Source: Nocardia brasiliensis IFM 10847 (lineage in GTDB: Bacteria; Actinomycetota; Actinomycetes; Mycobacteriales; Mycobacteriaceae). From it: a stretch of DNA of 64,000 nt. This document shows positions 28,348-38,491 of the stretch, one piece after another. Location of the stretch: assembly GCF_000710915.1 (NCBI RefSeq), contig NZ_BAUA01000090.1, forward strand, positions 62,001-126,000. Direction: 5' to 3'. Position 1 is the first letter of the stretch. Each line of letters starts with the position of its first letter. Made by a program: the position numbers and the translations under genes. A model generated the notes under the pieces. It was given only the letters and a program-made list of their open reading frames with translations, had not been told where the DNA came from and did no database searches.

Positions 28348-28463
28348 TCCGGCGCACTTGACCGGGTAACGACGACACCCGAAAATCCCGACGTATCGGA
28401 TGCGGGCCCGGCAGGGCCTACGGTTGTGGTGCGCCGGGTCGCGCGCGTGAGTGGAGGTACGGG

Positions 28464-30140
<1,677 letters not shown>

Positions 30141-30227
30141 AAGCGTGCAGCCGCTGTCAGGCCGGGTGCGCGCACGCTGTTACGCAGGGTTTATGGGGGT
30201 CGACCTGCCGTGCGTGGCCGAGCCGGG

Positions 30228-30240
30228 CAAGATAGCGGCC
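30228..30240 (+). promoter_or_regulatory. Possible leaderless -10 element of pfkA
   Basis: CAAGAT at 30228-30233, 7 nt, ATG 30241; matches A2 and T6 only. Confidence 0.35.
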
Positions 30241-31275
30241 ATGCGCATCGGAGTTTTGACCGGAGGCGGCGACTGCCCTGGACTGAACGCGGTCATCCGT
30301 GCTGTCGTTCGCACCGCGAACGGCCGCTACGGCGACGCGATCGTCGGCTTCGAGGACGGTTGGCGTGGTCTATTGGAGGATCGCAAGATTCAGATCCACA
30401 ACGACGATCGCACCGACCGGTTACTCGCCAAGGGCGGCACCATCCTCGGCACCGCTCGCACCAATCCCGACGTGCTGCGGGCCGGCCTCGGCCGGATCAA
30501 GCGCACCCTCGACGACAACGGCATCGACGCGTTGATCCCGATCGGCGGCGAGGGCACGCTCACCGCGGCCAGCTGGCTGTCCGACGAAGGCGTGCCGGTG
30601 GTCGGCGTGCCCAAGACCATCGACAACGACATCGATTGCACCGACGTGACTTTCGGCCACGACACCGCGCTGAGCATCGCCAGCGAGGCGATCGACCGGC
30701 TGCACACCACCGCGGAATCGCATCAGCGGGTGATGCTGGTCGAGGTGATGGGCCGGCACGCGGGCTGGATCGCGGTGAACGCGGGCATGGCGGCCGGCGC
30801 GCACCTGACGCTGGTGCCCGAGGTGCCGTTCGATGTGGACCAGGTGTGCACCATGATCAAGCGCCGTTTCCAGCGCGGCGACAAGCATTTCATCTGCGTC
30901 GTCGCCGAAGGTTCGCATCCCGCCGAGGATTCCGGCTTCACGCTGCGCGCGGGCGGGATCGACGAGTTCGGGCACGAACGGTTCACCGGTGTCGCCCAGC
31001 AGCTCGGCGCGGAGATCGAACGTCGCATCGGCAAAGAGGTCCGGACCACCGTGCTCGGTCACGTGCAGCGCGGCGGCAGCCCGACGCCCTACGACCGCGT
31101 CCTCGCCACCCGTTTCGGCCTGCACGCCGCGGAGGCGGTGCACGCCGGTCAGTTCGGTCAGATGGTCGCCCTGCACGGCAGCGCCATCGAACTCGTCCCG
31201 CTGTCCGAGGCCACCAAACAGCTCAAGCGGGTTCCGTCCGAGCGCTACCAGGAAGCCGAGGCGTTCTTCGGCTGA
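30241..31275 (+). CDS. pfkA: 6-phosphofructokinase
   Basis: 344 residues. Phosphorylates fructose 6-phosphate in glycolysis. Motifs: GVLTGGGDCPGLNAVIRAV (nucleotide loop), IPIGGEGTLTAAS, PKTIDNDIDCTDVTFG (catalytic Asp region), EVMGRHAGWIA and HVQRGGSPTPYDR. Residue for residue it resembles mycobacterial PfkA, an ATP-dependent enzyme, although the GGEG loop means phosphoryl donor preference should be tested. In M. tuberculosis pfkA lies between gatA and gatB; here it keeps that order but with large insertions on both sides. Confidence 0.96.
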   Translation: MRIGVLTGGGDCPGLNAVIRAVVRTANGRYGDAIVGFEDGWRGLLEDRKIQIHNDDRTDRLLAKGGTILGTARTNPDVLRAGLGRIKRTLDDNGIDALIPIGGEGTLTAASWLSDEGVPVVGVPKTIDNDIDCTDVTFGHDTALSIASEAIDRLHTTAESHQRVMLVEVMGRHAGWIAVNAGMAAGAHLTLVPEVPFDVDQVCTMIKRRFQRGDKHFICVVAEGSHPAEDSGFTLRAGGIDEFGHERFTGVAQQLGAEIERRIGKEVRTTVLGHVQRGGSPTPYDRVLATRFGLHAAEAVHAGQFGQMVALHGSAIELVPLSEATKQLKRVPSERYQEAEAFFG

Positions 31276-31282
31276 TCCCGTC

Positions 31283-31321
31283 CGCCGATCCGCTGTGTCC
31301 CCGGGCCACAGCGGATCGGCG
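31283..31321 (+). terminator. Hairpin terminator after pfkA
   Basis: Perfect 15-bp stem (31283-31297 with 31307-31321, arm CGCCGATCCGCTGTG) and a 9-nt loop, 8 nt after the pfkA stop. Confidence 0.75.
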
Positions 31322-31342
31322 CCTGACCGCGGATACCCGAGT

Positions 31343-31355
31343 TACCCTGGCTGGC
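31343..31355 (+). promoter_or_regulatory. Predicted leaderless -10 element (TACCCT)
   Basis: TACCCT at 31343-31348, 7 nt, ATG 31356. Confidence 0.5.
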
Positions 31356-31799
31356 ATGTCCGACCTCGCTGTGCCCGACCTGCCCGACGCCGCCCGGACC
31401 GTCCTGCGCCGCCGCGCCGACGCCGCCGGCCTCCCGCTGACCACCTATCTGCGAGCGGAGCTGATCGCGCTGGCCGACCGGCGCAGCTCCGACGACACCG
31501 TCGTCGAATTCCTCGAATCCGAGGGCCGCGACCTCACGCCCGAGCTCGACGCGGCCGCCGTCGCGCTCGTGGACACCTACGACCTGCCCGCCGCGACACT
31601 GGCCACCTTCGGCCGCCGCGCCCACGCCGCCGACCTCCCGCTCGGCGCCTACGTCCGCCGCGCCCTCATCGCCTCGGCCCGGCGCACCACCGTCGAGGAC
31701 GCGATGCTCGAATTCCGCGAACTCCGCGACGAAAACCCCGCGCTCACCTTCGATCCGACCGCGCTCGCCGACTCCGTCCGCTACGCCCGCGGCGAGTAA
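31356..31799 (+). CDS. Tandem-duplicated FitA-like (ribbon-helix-helix antitoxin-type) protein without toxin
   Basis: 147 residues from ATG 31356. It consists of two similar ~60-residue halves: LPDAARTVLRRRADAAGLPLTTYL ... and LPAATLATFGRRAHAADLPLGAYV .... Each is followed by a helix and an acidic xxEFLES/EFREL segment. The pattern (RAxAAGLxLxxYLRxxL, then a linker and VVEFL) is that of FitA/VapB-type antitoxins, normally about 80 residues and paired with a PIN toxin. No PIN-domain gene is adjacent. It could be a monomeric version of the normally dimeric DNA-binding fold. Confidence 0.65.
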   Translation: MSDLAVPDLPDAARTVLRRRADAAGLPLTTYLRAELIALADRRSSDDTVVEFLESEGRDLTPELDAAAVALVDTYDLPAATLATFGRRAHAADLPLGAYVRRALIASARRTTVEDAMLEFRELRDENPALTFDPTALADSVRYARGE

Positions 31800-31847
31800 C
31801 GGCCGTTCGCTCTTTCGGTTCCGCGGCGCAGGTCAGGAGTTCGGTCG

Positions 31848-32984
31848 GTGGGGTCGCCGGTGCCCGAGTCCGTCGCATGGTGGGTGATCGGCTATGTCGC
31901 GGCCGTCGGCGCGGCCAGGCTGATCTTCGCCACGGAAACGATGAGCGACCGGCTGATCAACTGGTTGATCGGGTGGACGCTGGCCGGTCTGCTGCTGTAC
32001 CGGTGTACACCGACGCCTGATATCGCCAGTCTGCCCAATCAGCTCGCGCTGGGCTGCATCGTCATGACCGGCATGTATCTCTACGGACTGAGCCGGTTGT
32101 GGGAGACCGAGGCGGATCTGGCCCAGACCCGTTGGCGCCAGCGCGTTTACAACTGCGTCGCGGTGCTGTCGACGGTGGTGATAGTGCTCGCCGGTCCGGT
32201 GGCGGCGGACGCGGGCAGGCTGAGCGATCAGACGATCAACTGGGGCGGCATCGTCGTCTGGACCGCGTTCGCCCTGCCGCAGGCGGCGGCCTCGGTGGTG
32301 CTGGTCCGGTTGTCCGTCCGGGAACTGCGCCGTGGCACGCTCGGCACCTTCGTGCAGGTGGTCTGCTGTTCGATCGTCGTCGCGTGCCTGCCGTTCTGGT
32401 TCGAGCAGCAGCTCCCGTGGCTGCGGTGGGCATTCGGGTGGGAGGTGGCGTATCCGCATATCGCGCGGGTGGAGTTCCTGTTCACCTTCGATACCGCGCT
32501 CGTCGTCGCGACCCTGTTCGTGGTCCCGGTCCTCGGCCGGTTGCCCGGGCTGGTGGGCTGGGATCGCGACGGTCGTATCTGCCGCCGGTTGCGGCCGCTG
32601 TGGCGTGCGGTCACCACCGCGGTTCCCGAGATCGTCATGGACCCCGTGCTCAGCGCCGGCGGCGATTCCACCGCGCGCCTGCTGCGCATGACCGTCGAGA
32701 TCCGTGACGCCCTCTTGCATCTCGGCCCCTACCTAGCCACCACCGATCCTGCCTCACCCGGGCGAAACACACCTGATCAGCAGTTGCGCGACTACGCGGC
32801 CCGGCTCCAGCAGGCCGCGCACGCCCGTCGGGCCGGACTCGCCCCGCCCGGCTCGGGCCCTGTCCCGCAACCCTTCCCGACCGCCCAAGACTTCGACACC
32901 GAACTCCGCCACCTGCTGGACCTCGCTCGCGCATGGCCTTCGCCGACCCCCGCTCCTCCCCGCGCCCGCAGGACGGCCGGCTGA
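31848..32984 (+). CDS. MAB_1171c-like multi-pass membrane protein
   Basis: 378 residues from GTG/ATG-type start at 31848. Seven hydrophobic helices (for example WWVIGYVAAVGAARLIF, INWLIGWTLAGLLLY, VYNCVAVLSTVVIVLAG, ALVVATLFVVPVLG) are followed by a ~130-residue cytoplasmic C-terminal domain. That domain has PLWRAVTTAVPEIVMD and LRMTVEIRDALLHL, which fit the actinobacterial MAB_1171c/DUF6545 family. These are often encoded near XRE regulators or ImmA/IrrE proteases, absent here. Annotated elsewhere as a putative transporter, without biochemical support that I know of. Confidence 0.7.
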   Translation: MGSPVPESVAWWVIGYVAAVGAARLIFATETMSDRLINWLIGWTLAGLLLYRCTPTPDIASLPNQLALGCIVMTGMYLYGLSRLWETEADLAQTRWRQRVYNCVAVLSTVVIVLAGPVAADAGRLSDQTINWGGIVVWTAFALPQAAASVVLVRLSVRELRRGTLGTFVQVVCCSIVVACLPFWFEQQLPWLRWAFGWEVAYPHIARVEFLFTFDTALVVATLFVVPVLGRLPGLVGWDRDGRICRRLRPLWRAVTTAVPEIVMDPVLSAGGDSTARLLRMTVEIRDALLHLGPYLATTDPASPGRNTPDQQLRDYAARLQQAAHARRAGLAPPGSGPVPQPFPTAQDFDTELRHLLDLARAWPSPTPAPPRARRTAG

Positions 32985-33074
32985 GAAGCCCTGCGGGCCC
33001 TCCCGGAGCGTTTCGTCCAGTCGACTCAGCGGGGATCCCCAAACGTTCCGGCGGACCTTCCTATTTTCGCTCTG

Positions 33075-33087
33075 TACTGTTGATCTC
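33075..33087 (+). promoter_or_regulatory. Predicted leaderless -10 element (TACTGT)
   Basis: TACTGT at 33075-33080, 7 nt, ATG 33088. Confidence 0.5.
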
Positions 33088-34470
33088 ATGCGCACCGGGC
33101 GAGTTGTCGCGTTGGCTCTGTTCGTCATTGCCGTGTTGGTCGCGGGGTGTTCGCGGTCGGATTCGAATCCACCGGAACCGACTACGGGCGAGTGGCACGG
33201 GGCGATCGAGATACCCGGGCAGCCGGTCGAGGTCGGGGTGACGTTCACCGACAAGGGCACGGCCACCATCGATATTCCGAAGCAGGGCATGTCGGCGGTC
33301 GAGTTGAAGGATGTGCGCTCCGATCGCGACGGGGTGTCCTGGGCGATCGCCGATGTGCCCGGCGATCCGAAGTTCCAAGGCATCTACGACAAGGGCGCCG
33401 ACCGGATCAACGGCGACTTCGTCCAGGGCGGACAGACTTTCAAGCTGTCGTTGCAGCGGGGCAAGATCGCGCCGCTGGCCCGCCCGCAGACCCCGCAGCC
33501 GCCGTTCCCGTACAAGTCCGAGGACGTCACCTACCGCAACGGCGATATCACCATCGCGGGCACCCTGACCAAGCCGGAAGGCAACGGTAAGTTCCCCGCC
33601 GTCCTCATGATCACCGGCAGCGGCCCGCAGAACCGCGACGAAGAACTGTTCGGGCACAAGCCCTTCCTGGTGATCGCGGACAGCCTGACCAAGGCGGGTT
33701 ACGCGGTGCTGCGCACCGATGATCGGGGTGTCGGCGGCACGAGCGGCAAGCTGGACGACGCGAACTACACCGATCTCGCCGGTGACGCCGCGGCCGGCGT
33801 CGGCTTCCTGCGCGGCCGTCCGGACATCGACCCGGCGCGGATCGGCCTGTTCGGGCACAGCGAGGGCGGCTACCTCGCCCCGCTGGTCGCCGCCCGCCCG
33901 GACAGCGGCGTCGCCTTCGTCATCGCGATGGCCGGGCCCGCCGTGAGCGGCGCGGATGTGCTGATCGAGCAGACCAAGCTGATCGGCGCGGCGAACGACA
34001 CGCCCGCCGACGAGCTGGACAAGTCGGTGCGCCAGACCACCGAGATCTCGGCGCTGCTGAAGGCGGGCGACATCGCGGGCGCGAAGGCGTTGGCGCGCAA
34101 GCAGAACGCCGAAGCCCCGCCGGACCAGCGGGCGACCGACGAGCAGATCGACGCCAGCATGACCACGTACTTCGCCGCACTGATCGCCTACGACCCGGCC
34201 CCGGCATTGCAAGCGCTGCGCATGCCGGTGCTCGCGTTCTACGGCGGCAAGGATCTGCAGGTGCCGCCCGCGCAGAGCGAAGGACCGATGCGCGCGAACC
34301 TCGCGGGTGACCCGGACGCGACGGTCCATGTCTTCCCCGGTCTGAACCACCTGATGCAACCCACCCAGACCGGCAATCCCAAGGAATACGTCGACATCGA
34401 GACCAGCGTCGCACCCGAGGTTCTCACCTACGTCACGGCCTGGTTGACCCAGCGCATCCCGCCGAAGTAG
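33088..34470 (+). CDS. Alpha/beta-hydrolase lipoprotein (serine aminopeptidase/esterase-like)
   Basis: 460 residues. Lipobox VIAVLVAGCSRSD anchors the protein outside the membrane. Residues ~30-130 form a beta-rich N-terminal domain. The hydrolase domain carries MITGSGPQNRDEE (oxyanion region), RTDDRGVGGTSG, nucleophile GHSEGGY (~Ser 255) and a C-terminal Asp/His pair in GGKDLQVPP and PGLNHLMQ. Similar proteins hydrolyse peptides or acyl esters; the substrate is unknown. It stands directly upstream of the gatB leader. Confidence 0.85.
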   Translation: MRTGRVVALALFVIAVLVAGCSRSDSNPPEPTTGEWHGAIEIPGQPVEVGVTFTDKGTATIDIPKQGMSAVELKDVRSDRDGVSWAIADVPGDPKFQGIYDKGADRINGDFVQGGQTFKLSLQRGKIAPLARPQTPQPPFPYKSEDVTYRNGDITIAGTLTKPEGNGKFPAVLMITGSGPQNRDEELFGHKPFLVIADSLTKAGYAVLRTDDRGVGGTSGKLDDANYTDLAGDAAAGVGFLRGRPDIDPARIGLFGHSEGGYLAPLVAARPDSGVAFVIAMAGPAVSGADVLIEQTKLIGAANDTPADELDKSVRQTTEISALLKAGDIAGAKALARKQNAEAPPDQRATDEQIDASMTTYFAALIAYDPAPALQALRMPVLAFYGGKDLQVPPAQSEGPMRANLAGDPDATVHVFPGLNHLMQPTQTGNPKEYVDIETSVAPEVLTYVTAWLTQRIPPK

Positions 34471-34510
34471 GCGGGGTGTGAGCCGTTGCGGTCAGGTCTA
34501 AGGGGTTACA

Positions 34511-34523
34511 TAGACTGTCAGGC
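34511..34523 (+). promoter_or_regulatory. Predicted leaderless -10 element of the gatB leader
   Basis: TAGACT at 34511-34516, 7 nt, then the ATG of the 27-residue leader at 34524. Confidence 0.55.
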
Positions 34524-34607
34524 ATGAGTGAGCGCAGCGAGCGAAAAATGGGCACAGCCACCGGTGCGGTCATGCCGGAGCTGAGCGTCAGCGAGGCGCA
34601 GGCATGA
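34524..34607 (+). repeat. 84-bp MIRU-like element encoding a 27-residue SERSER leader peptide before gatB
   Basis: ATG 34524 opens a 27-codon frame starting MSERSERK and ending PELSVSEAQA. Its TGA (34605-34607) overlaps the gatB ATG (34604) in ATGA. The second copy (43491-43574) has the same length, the same SERSER head and the same PExSxSExQA tail. The position of the TAGACT hexamer suggests that the mRNA starts at this ATG, making it a translated leader coupled to gatB. The design recalls mycobacterial interspersed repetitive units, whose short frames overlap flanking genes. Confidence 0.6.
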
Positions 34608-36109
34608 GTGCACCCACAGTCGACTTGATGGACTATTCGGATGTCATCGCCCGGTTCGAGCCGGTGCTTGGCATGGAGGTTCACGTCGAGCTGTCCACCG
34701 CGACCAAGATGTTCTGCGGTTGCCCGACCGAATTCGGCGCCGAGCCGAACACCCAGGTGTGCCCGGTGTGCCTCGGTCTGCCCGGCTCGCTGCCGGTGGT
34801 GAACGAGAAGGCCGTCGAATCGGCCATCCGCATCGGGCTCGCGCTGAACTGTTCGATCACGCCGTGGGGCCGGTTCGCGCGCAAGAACTACTTCTACCCC
34901 GACCAGCCGAAGAACTACCAGATCAGCCAGTACGACGAGCCGATCGCCACCAACGGCCACCTCGACGTGGTGCTCGACGACGGCAGCACGTTCCGGGTGG
35001 AGATCGAGCGCGCGCACATGGAGGAGGACACCGGCAAGTCGACCCACGTCGGCGGCGCCACGGGCCGCATCCACGGCGCGAGCCACTCGCTGCTCGACTA
35101 CAACCGCGCGGGTGTGCCGCTGATCGAGATCGTCACCAAGCCGATCACCGGTGCCGGGGAGCGGGCGCCGGAGGTGGCGCGCGCCTATGTGACCGCGCTG
35201 CGTGAGGTGCTCAAATCGCTCGACGTGTCCGATGTCAAGATGGAGCAGGGCTCGCTGCGCTGCGACGCCAACGTCTCGCTGATGGATATCGGCGCAACGG
35301 AATTCGGCACCCGCACCGAGACCAAGAACGTCAACTCGCTCAAGAGCGTCGAGGTCGCGGTGCGCTTCGAGATGCGCAGGCAGGCCGCGGTGCTGGCCGG
35401 CGGCGGCAGCATCGTGCAGGAGACCAGGCATTTCCACGAGACCGACGGCACCACCTCGCCGGGCCGGGTCAAGGAGACCGCCGAGGACTACCGCTACTTC
35501 CCCGAACCGGATCTGGAACCCGTTGCGCCCGCGGCGGAATGGGTGGAGCAGCTGCGCGGCACCATCCCGGAGTACCCGTGGTTGCGCCGGGCCCGGATCC
35601 AGGCCGACTGGGGCCTGTCGGACGAGGTGATGCGCGATCTGGTGAACGCGGGCGCGCTCGATCTGATCATCGCCACCGTCGACGCGGGCGCTCCGGCCAA
35701 CGAGGCCCGCTCCTGGTGGGTCGCCTACCTGACCGAAAAGGCCAAGGAGCGCGAGGTTTCGCTGGAGGACCTGCCGATCACCCCGGCCCAGGTCGCCGCG
35801 GTGATCAACCTGGTCGAGGCGAAGACGGTGAACAACAAGGTCGCCAAGCAGGTCGTCGACTTCGTGCTGGCGGGCGAGGGTGATCCGGCGCAGATCGTCG
35901 AGGCCAAGGGCTTGGGCATGGTCAGCGACGACAGCGCGCTGCAGGCCGAGGTGGAGAAGGCGCTGGCCGCGAACCCGGATATCGCCGACAAGATCCGCTC
36001 CGGCAAGGTGCAGGCCGCGGGCAAGATCGTCGGCGACGTCATGAAGGCCACCCGTGGTCAGGCCGACGCCGCCCGGGTGCGCGAACTCGTCATCGCCGCT
36101 TGCAGCTGA
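34604..36109 (+). CDS. gatB: Asp-tRNA(Asn)/Glu-tRNA(Gln) amidotransferase subunit B
   Basis: 501 residues. Kinase-like subunit that phosphorylates the misacylated tRNA before amidation. It has the GatB signature LGMEVHVELSTATKMFCGC, the zinc-site cysteines (CPVCLGLPG), YNRAGVPLIEIVTKP and a C-terminal YqeY-like helical domain (KVQAAGKIVGDVMK ...). ATG 34604 overlaps the stop of the 27-residue leader. GatC and GatA are encoded about 25 kb upstream, so the complex is assembled from two transcripts. Confidence 0.96.
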   Translation: MSAPTVDLMDYSDVIARFEPVLGMEVHVELSTATKMFCGCPTEFGAEPNTQVCPVCLGLPGSLPVVNEKAVESAIRIGLALNCSITPWGRFARKNYFYPDQPKNYQISQYDEPIATNGHLDVVLDDGSTFRVEIERAHMEEDTGKSTHVGGATGRIHGASHSLLDYNRAGVPLIEIVTKPITGAGERAPEVARAYVTALREVLKSLDVSDVKMEQGSLRCDANVSLMDIGATEFGTRTETKNVNSLKSVEVAVRFEMRRQAAVLAGGGSIVQETRHFHETDGTTSPGRVKETAEDYRYFPEPDLEPVAPAAEWVEQLRGTIPEYPWLRRARIQADWGLSDEVMRDLVNAGALDLIIATVDAGAPANEARSWWVAYLTEKAKEREVSLEDLPITPAQVAAVINLVEAKTVNNKVAKQVVDFVLAGEGDPAQIVEAKGLGMVSDDSALQAEVEKALAANPDIADKIRSGKVQAAGKIVGDVMKATRGQADAARVRELVIAACS

Positions 36110-36118
36110 GTGCCAGAA

Positions 36119-36158
36119 CAGATCAGGGGCCGGCTCCGCGGAGCCGGCCCCTGATCTG
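36119..36158. terminator. Perfect 40-bp palindrome, bidirectional terminator between gatB and lppZ
   Basis: Each arm is 20 nt (arm reads CAGATCAGGGGCCGGCTCCG) with the centre at CCGCGG. It lies 9 nt from either flanking stop in a convergent junction. Confidence 0.8.
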
Positions 36159-36167
36159 CGTCCGCGG

Positions 36168-37271
36168 CTAGTCCGGGCCGCCGCCGCCCGCCTGCGGCGG
36201 CGGAATGCGTACCACCCGATCGTCATTCGGCCCCGGTTGGCCGTCGGTCTTGTTCACCGTGCCCACCCAGATGGTGCCGTCGGGCCCGACCGCCGCGCCA
36301 CCGAGCTGGCCGTACTTGTCCTGCGCGAGCATCGTGGGGGCAGCGGTGACGGCGTGCGTGTTCGGGTCGGCGGCCGCGATGGCCAGCGCCTTGCCCTTGG
36401 TCAGCGCGATCGCCACGCCATCGGTGGCGGCGGCGCAGCCCGCGACACCGGGACGGTCGGGCCAGGTCCACGCGGTGGTGACGCTGCCGTCGCCGCCGAG
36501 CCGTTGCAGCCGGTCCTCGACGGCGGTGCGGTCGGTGATCCAGACGCTGTCCTTGTTGTCCCGGCAGATATCACCCGCGATCCCGATGCCGGACAGGGCG
36601 ACCTCGGCGTTGGCGCCGGGGGCGGGCGAGTTCACCCGTAGCAGCTTGCCCGCCAGCGAGGCCGGTGAACTCGCCGCGCCGGGATTGCCCGCGTCGCCGG
36701 TGAGCACCAGCATCTGGCCGGGCGTGGCGAATTCGATGGCGCCGTGATTTCCGCTCGGCCCCTTCGGGATTCCGGTCAGGATGTCCTTGGGCGGGCCGCC
36801 GCCCTCGGCGATCCGCACCACCCGGTTGTCGCTCGCCGTGGTGATGTAGGCGTAGATCAGCCCGTCTTCGTGGAAGGTGGGGGAGAGCACGATATCGCTC
36901 AGGCCGCCGTCGCTGGAGCCGTCCACGTCCACCCGGGCGAATTCGGTGGTCGGCGTCTCGGGCGCCACCTTGAGGATGCGTCCGGTGCGGCGCTCGGCGA
37001 CCAGCGCGCCGTCGCCGAGCGCGACCAAACCGCCGGTGGTGTCCAGGCAGGTGGCCACCACGGCCGGATCCGGGTCGATGCACGGACCGCTGGGGCGGGT
37101 GGTCGAGGTGGGCGGTTGCGACGGCTTCTTCGGGTCGATGTTCGCGCCGTGCAGCGTCGGCTCGGGGGTGAACGGGCTCGACGCCGAATCATCGAACCGC
37201 GCGCATCCGGTCACCAGCGCGGACCCCACCGCCACGGTCACCGCGACGCGACCAATGCCAACCAACCTCAT
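36168..37271 (-). CDS. lppZ: LppZ-like lipoprotein with sorbosone/PQQ-glucose dehydrogenase-type beta-propeller
   Basis: 367 residues. Lipobox VGSALVTGCARFDD. The mature part has the six-bladed propeller pattern of GSDH/sorbosone dehydrogenases: DGALVAERRTGRILKV, DGGLSDIVLSPTF, YAYITTASDNRVVRI, GNHGAIEFATPGQMLVLTGD, DSVWITDR. M. tuberculosis LppZ (Rv3006) occupies the same place next to the DoxX gene. Whether it binds PQQ or has lost activity is not visible. The start is supported by TAACGT 7 nt before ATG 37271. Confidence 0.85.
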   Translation of the reverse strand: MRLVGIGRVAVTVAVGSALVTGCARFDDSASSPFTPEPTLHGANIDPKKPSQPPTSTTRPSGPCIDPDPAVVATCLDTTGGLVALGDGALVAERRTGRILKVAPETPTTEFARVDVDGSSDGGLSDIVLSPTFHEDGLIYAYITTASDNRVVRIAEGGGPPKDILTGIPKGPSGNHGAIEFATPGQMLVLTGDAGNPGAASSPASLAGKLLRVNSPAPGANAEVALSGIGIAGDICRDNKDSVWITDRTAVEDRLQRLGGDGSVTTAWTWPDRPGVAGCAAATDGVAIALTKGKALAIAAADPNTHAVTAAPTMLAQDKYGQLGGAAVGPDGTIWVGTVNKTDGQPGPNDDRVVRIPPPQAGGGGPD

Positions 37272-37284
37272 AGCTCAGACGTTA
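37272..37284 (-). promoter_or_regulatory. Predicted leaderless -10 element of the lppZ homologue
   Basis: On the minus strand TAACGT (37284-37279), 7 nt, ATG 37271. Confidence 0.5.
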
Positions 37285-37436
37285 CGGAAATCTTCTCGCC
37301 CGCGCCCCTTCGCCCCACCTTTGGGCCGGGGTATTTCGTACCGGGGCGCGCCGGCTCGGAATCGGGCGTGGCGCTGTTGCCCGTGACACAGCGTCTCGTG
37401 CGCCGTGTTCGGGGCCTGTTCCGGGGGAGCGCAGCT

Positions 37437-37449
37437 TAAGGTATTGGCC
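37437..37449 (+). promoter_or_regulatory. Predicted leaderless -10 element of the DoxX gene
   Basis: TAAGGT at 37437-37442, 7 nt, GTG 37450. This fixes the start against the longer upstream frame. Confidence 0.5.
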
Positions 37450-38301
37450 GTGACCGACAAGTCGAAAGACACTTCCGAATCCTCGGCGGCCCAGGGTTCG
37501 ACGCCGTCCACGGCCGAGCAGTCGGCGGTGTCGTCCACCGGTCGGGGCGTCAGCAGCCCCTTCGATTCGCCGACCGAGCAGTTCCCGAAGCTGACCAAGG
37601 ACGTGCCGCGCACGGAGGACGAACTCGGCCTCGACCCCGGTCCCGACGTGCCGACCGTCGGTGCGGACGGCCTGTCCGCGGACACCCCGACCTACGCCTA
37701 CGCGAGCATCCCGCCCGCCGCGAACCCGCCGGGCGACACCGCCCGGCTGCGTCGCCGTAACCGCGAAACCCAGCGCGGCACCCTGGATTTCGGCTTGTTC
37801 CTGCTGCGCCTGGTGGTCGGCGGCACGTTCATCTATCACGGCCTGCAGAAGTTGACCGGCTGGTTCCACGGCCCCGGCCTGGACGGCACCCGCGACATGA
37901 TGGCCAACGGCGGCTGGGATCACCCCACCCTGTCGGCCATCCTGGTCACGGTCGGTGAGCTCGGCGGCGGTGTGCTGCTCGTGCTCGGCCTGGCCACGCC
38001 GTTCGCCGCGGGCGCCCTGCTCGCCGTCATCCTCGACGCGTGGGCCTGGAAGCAGGGCATGATTCCCGGCTTCCAGTACAAGGCGGGCGTGCAGACCGGC
38101 GTCGAAATGGAGAGCATCCTCGTCGGCGCCACCGCCGTTCTCATTCTCACCGGGCCGGGGCGCTGGGCGCTCGATCGCAACCGCGGCTGGGCCACCCGCC
38201 CGTTCGCCGGTTCCTTCGTGGTGCTCGTCCTGGCTGTCGCGGCAGCCGTACTCGCCTACTGGTACCTGCACGGCGGCAATCCCCTGACCGGTATCGGCTA
38301 G
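37450..38301 (+). CDS. DoxX family membrane protein with long disordered N-terminus
   Basis: 283 residues. Residues 1 to ~110 are Ser/Thr/Pro/Asp-rich and predicted unstructured. A DoxX four-helix domain follows, starting DFGLFLLRLVVGGTFIYHGLQKL, with GELGGGVLLVLGLATPFAAG and ESILVGATAVLILTGPGRWALD; a further C-terminal helix is present. DoxX proteins are linked to thiol/redox stress in mycobacteria. The M. tuberculosis counterpart Rv3005c is next to lppZ, as here. Confidence 0.88.
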   Translation: MTDKSKDTSESSAAQGSTPSTAEQSAVSSTGRGVSSPFDSPTEQFPKLTKDVPRTEDELGLDPGPDVPTVGADGLSADTPTYAYASIPPAANPPGDTARLRRRNRETQRGTLDFGLFLLRLVVGGTFIYHGLQKLTGWFHGPGLDGTRDMMANGGWDHPTLSAILVTVGELGGGVLLVLGLATPFAAGALLAVILDAWAWKQGMIPGFQYKAGVQTGVEMESILVGATAVLILTGPGRWALDRNRGWATRPFAGSFVVLVLAVAAAVLAYWYLHGGNPLTGIG

Positions 38302-38442
38302 CCCGCCTCTCCGCGTATTCAGGCCGGACTGAGGCATCTCTACGGTGCCGTCGGCGTCCGGCGGTCGAGCCGAGTGTGCGTTGGCTCGTCCCCGGCGAGT
38401 TACCCATGTTCTCGCGAGATCTGTAGTCGAGTTGGCAGGTGC

Positions 38443-38484
38443 AAACGACGATGGCGCCCTCCGCGGAGGGCGCCATCGTCGTTT
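38443..38484. terminator. Perfect 42-bp palindrome, bidirectional terminator between DoxX and ilvD
   Basis: Arms 38443-38460 and 38467-38484 around CCGCGG pair perfectly; the arm begins AAACGACGATGGCGCC and the far end finishes GTTT. It sits just after the ilvD stop in the convergent junction. Confidence 0.8.
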
Positions 38485-38491
38485 CGAGGGC

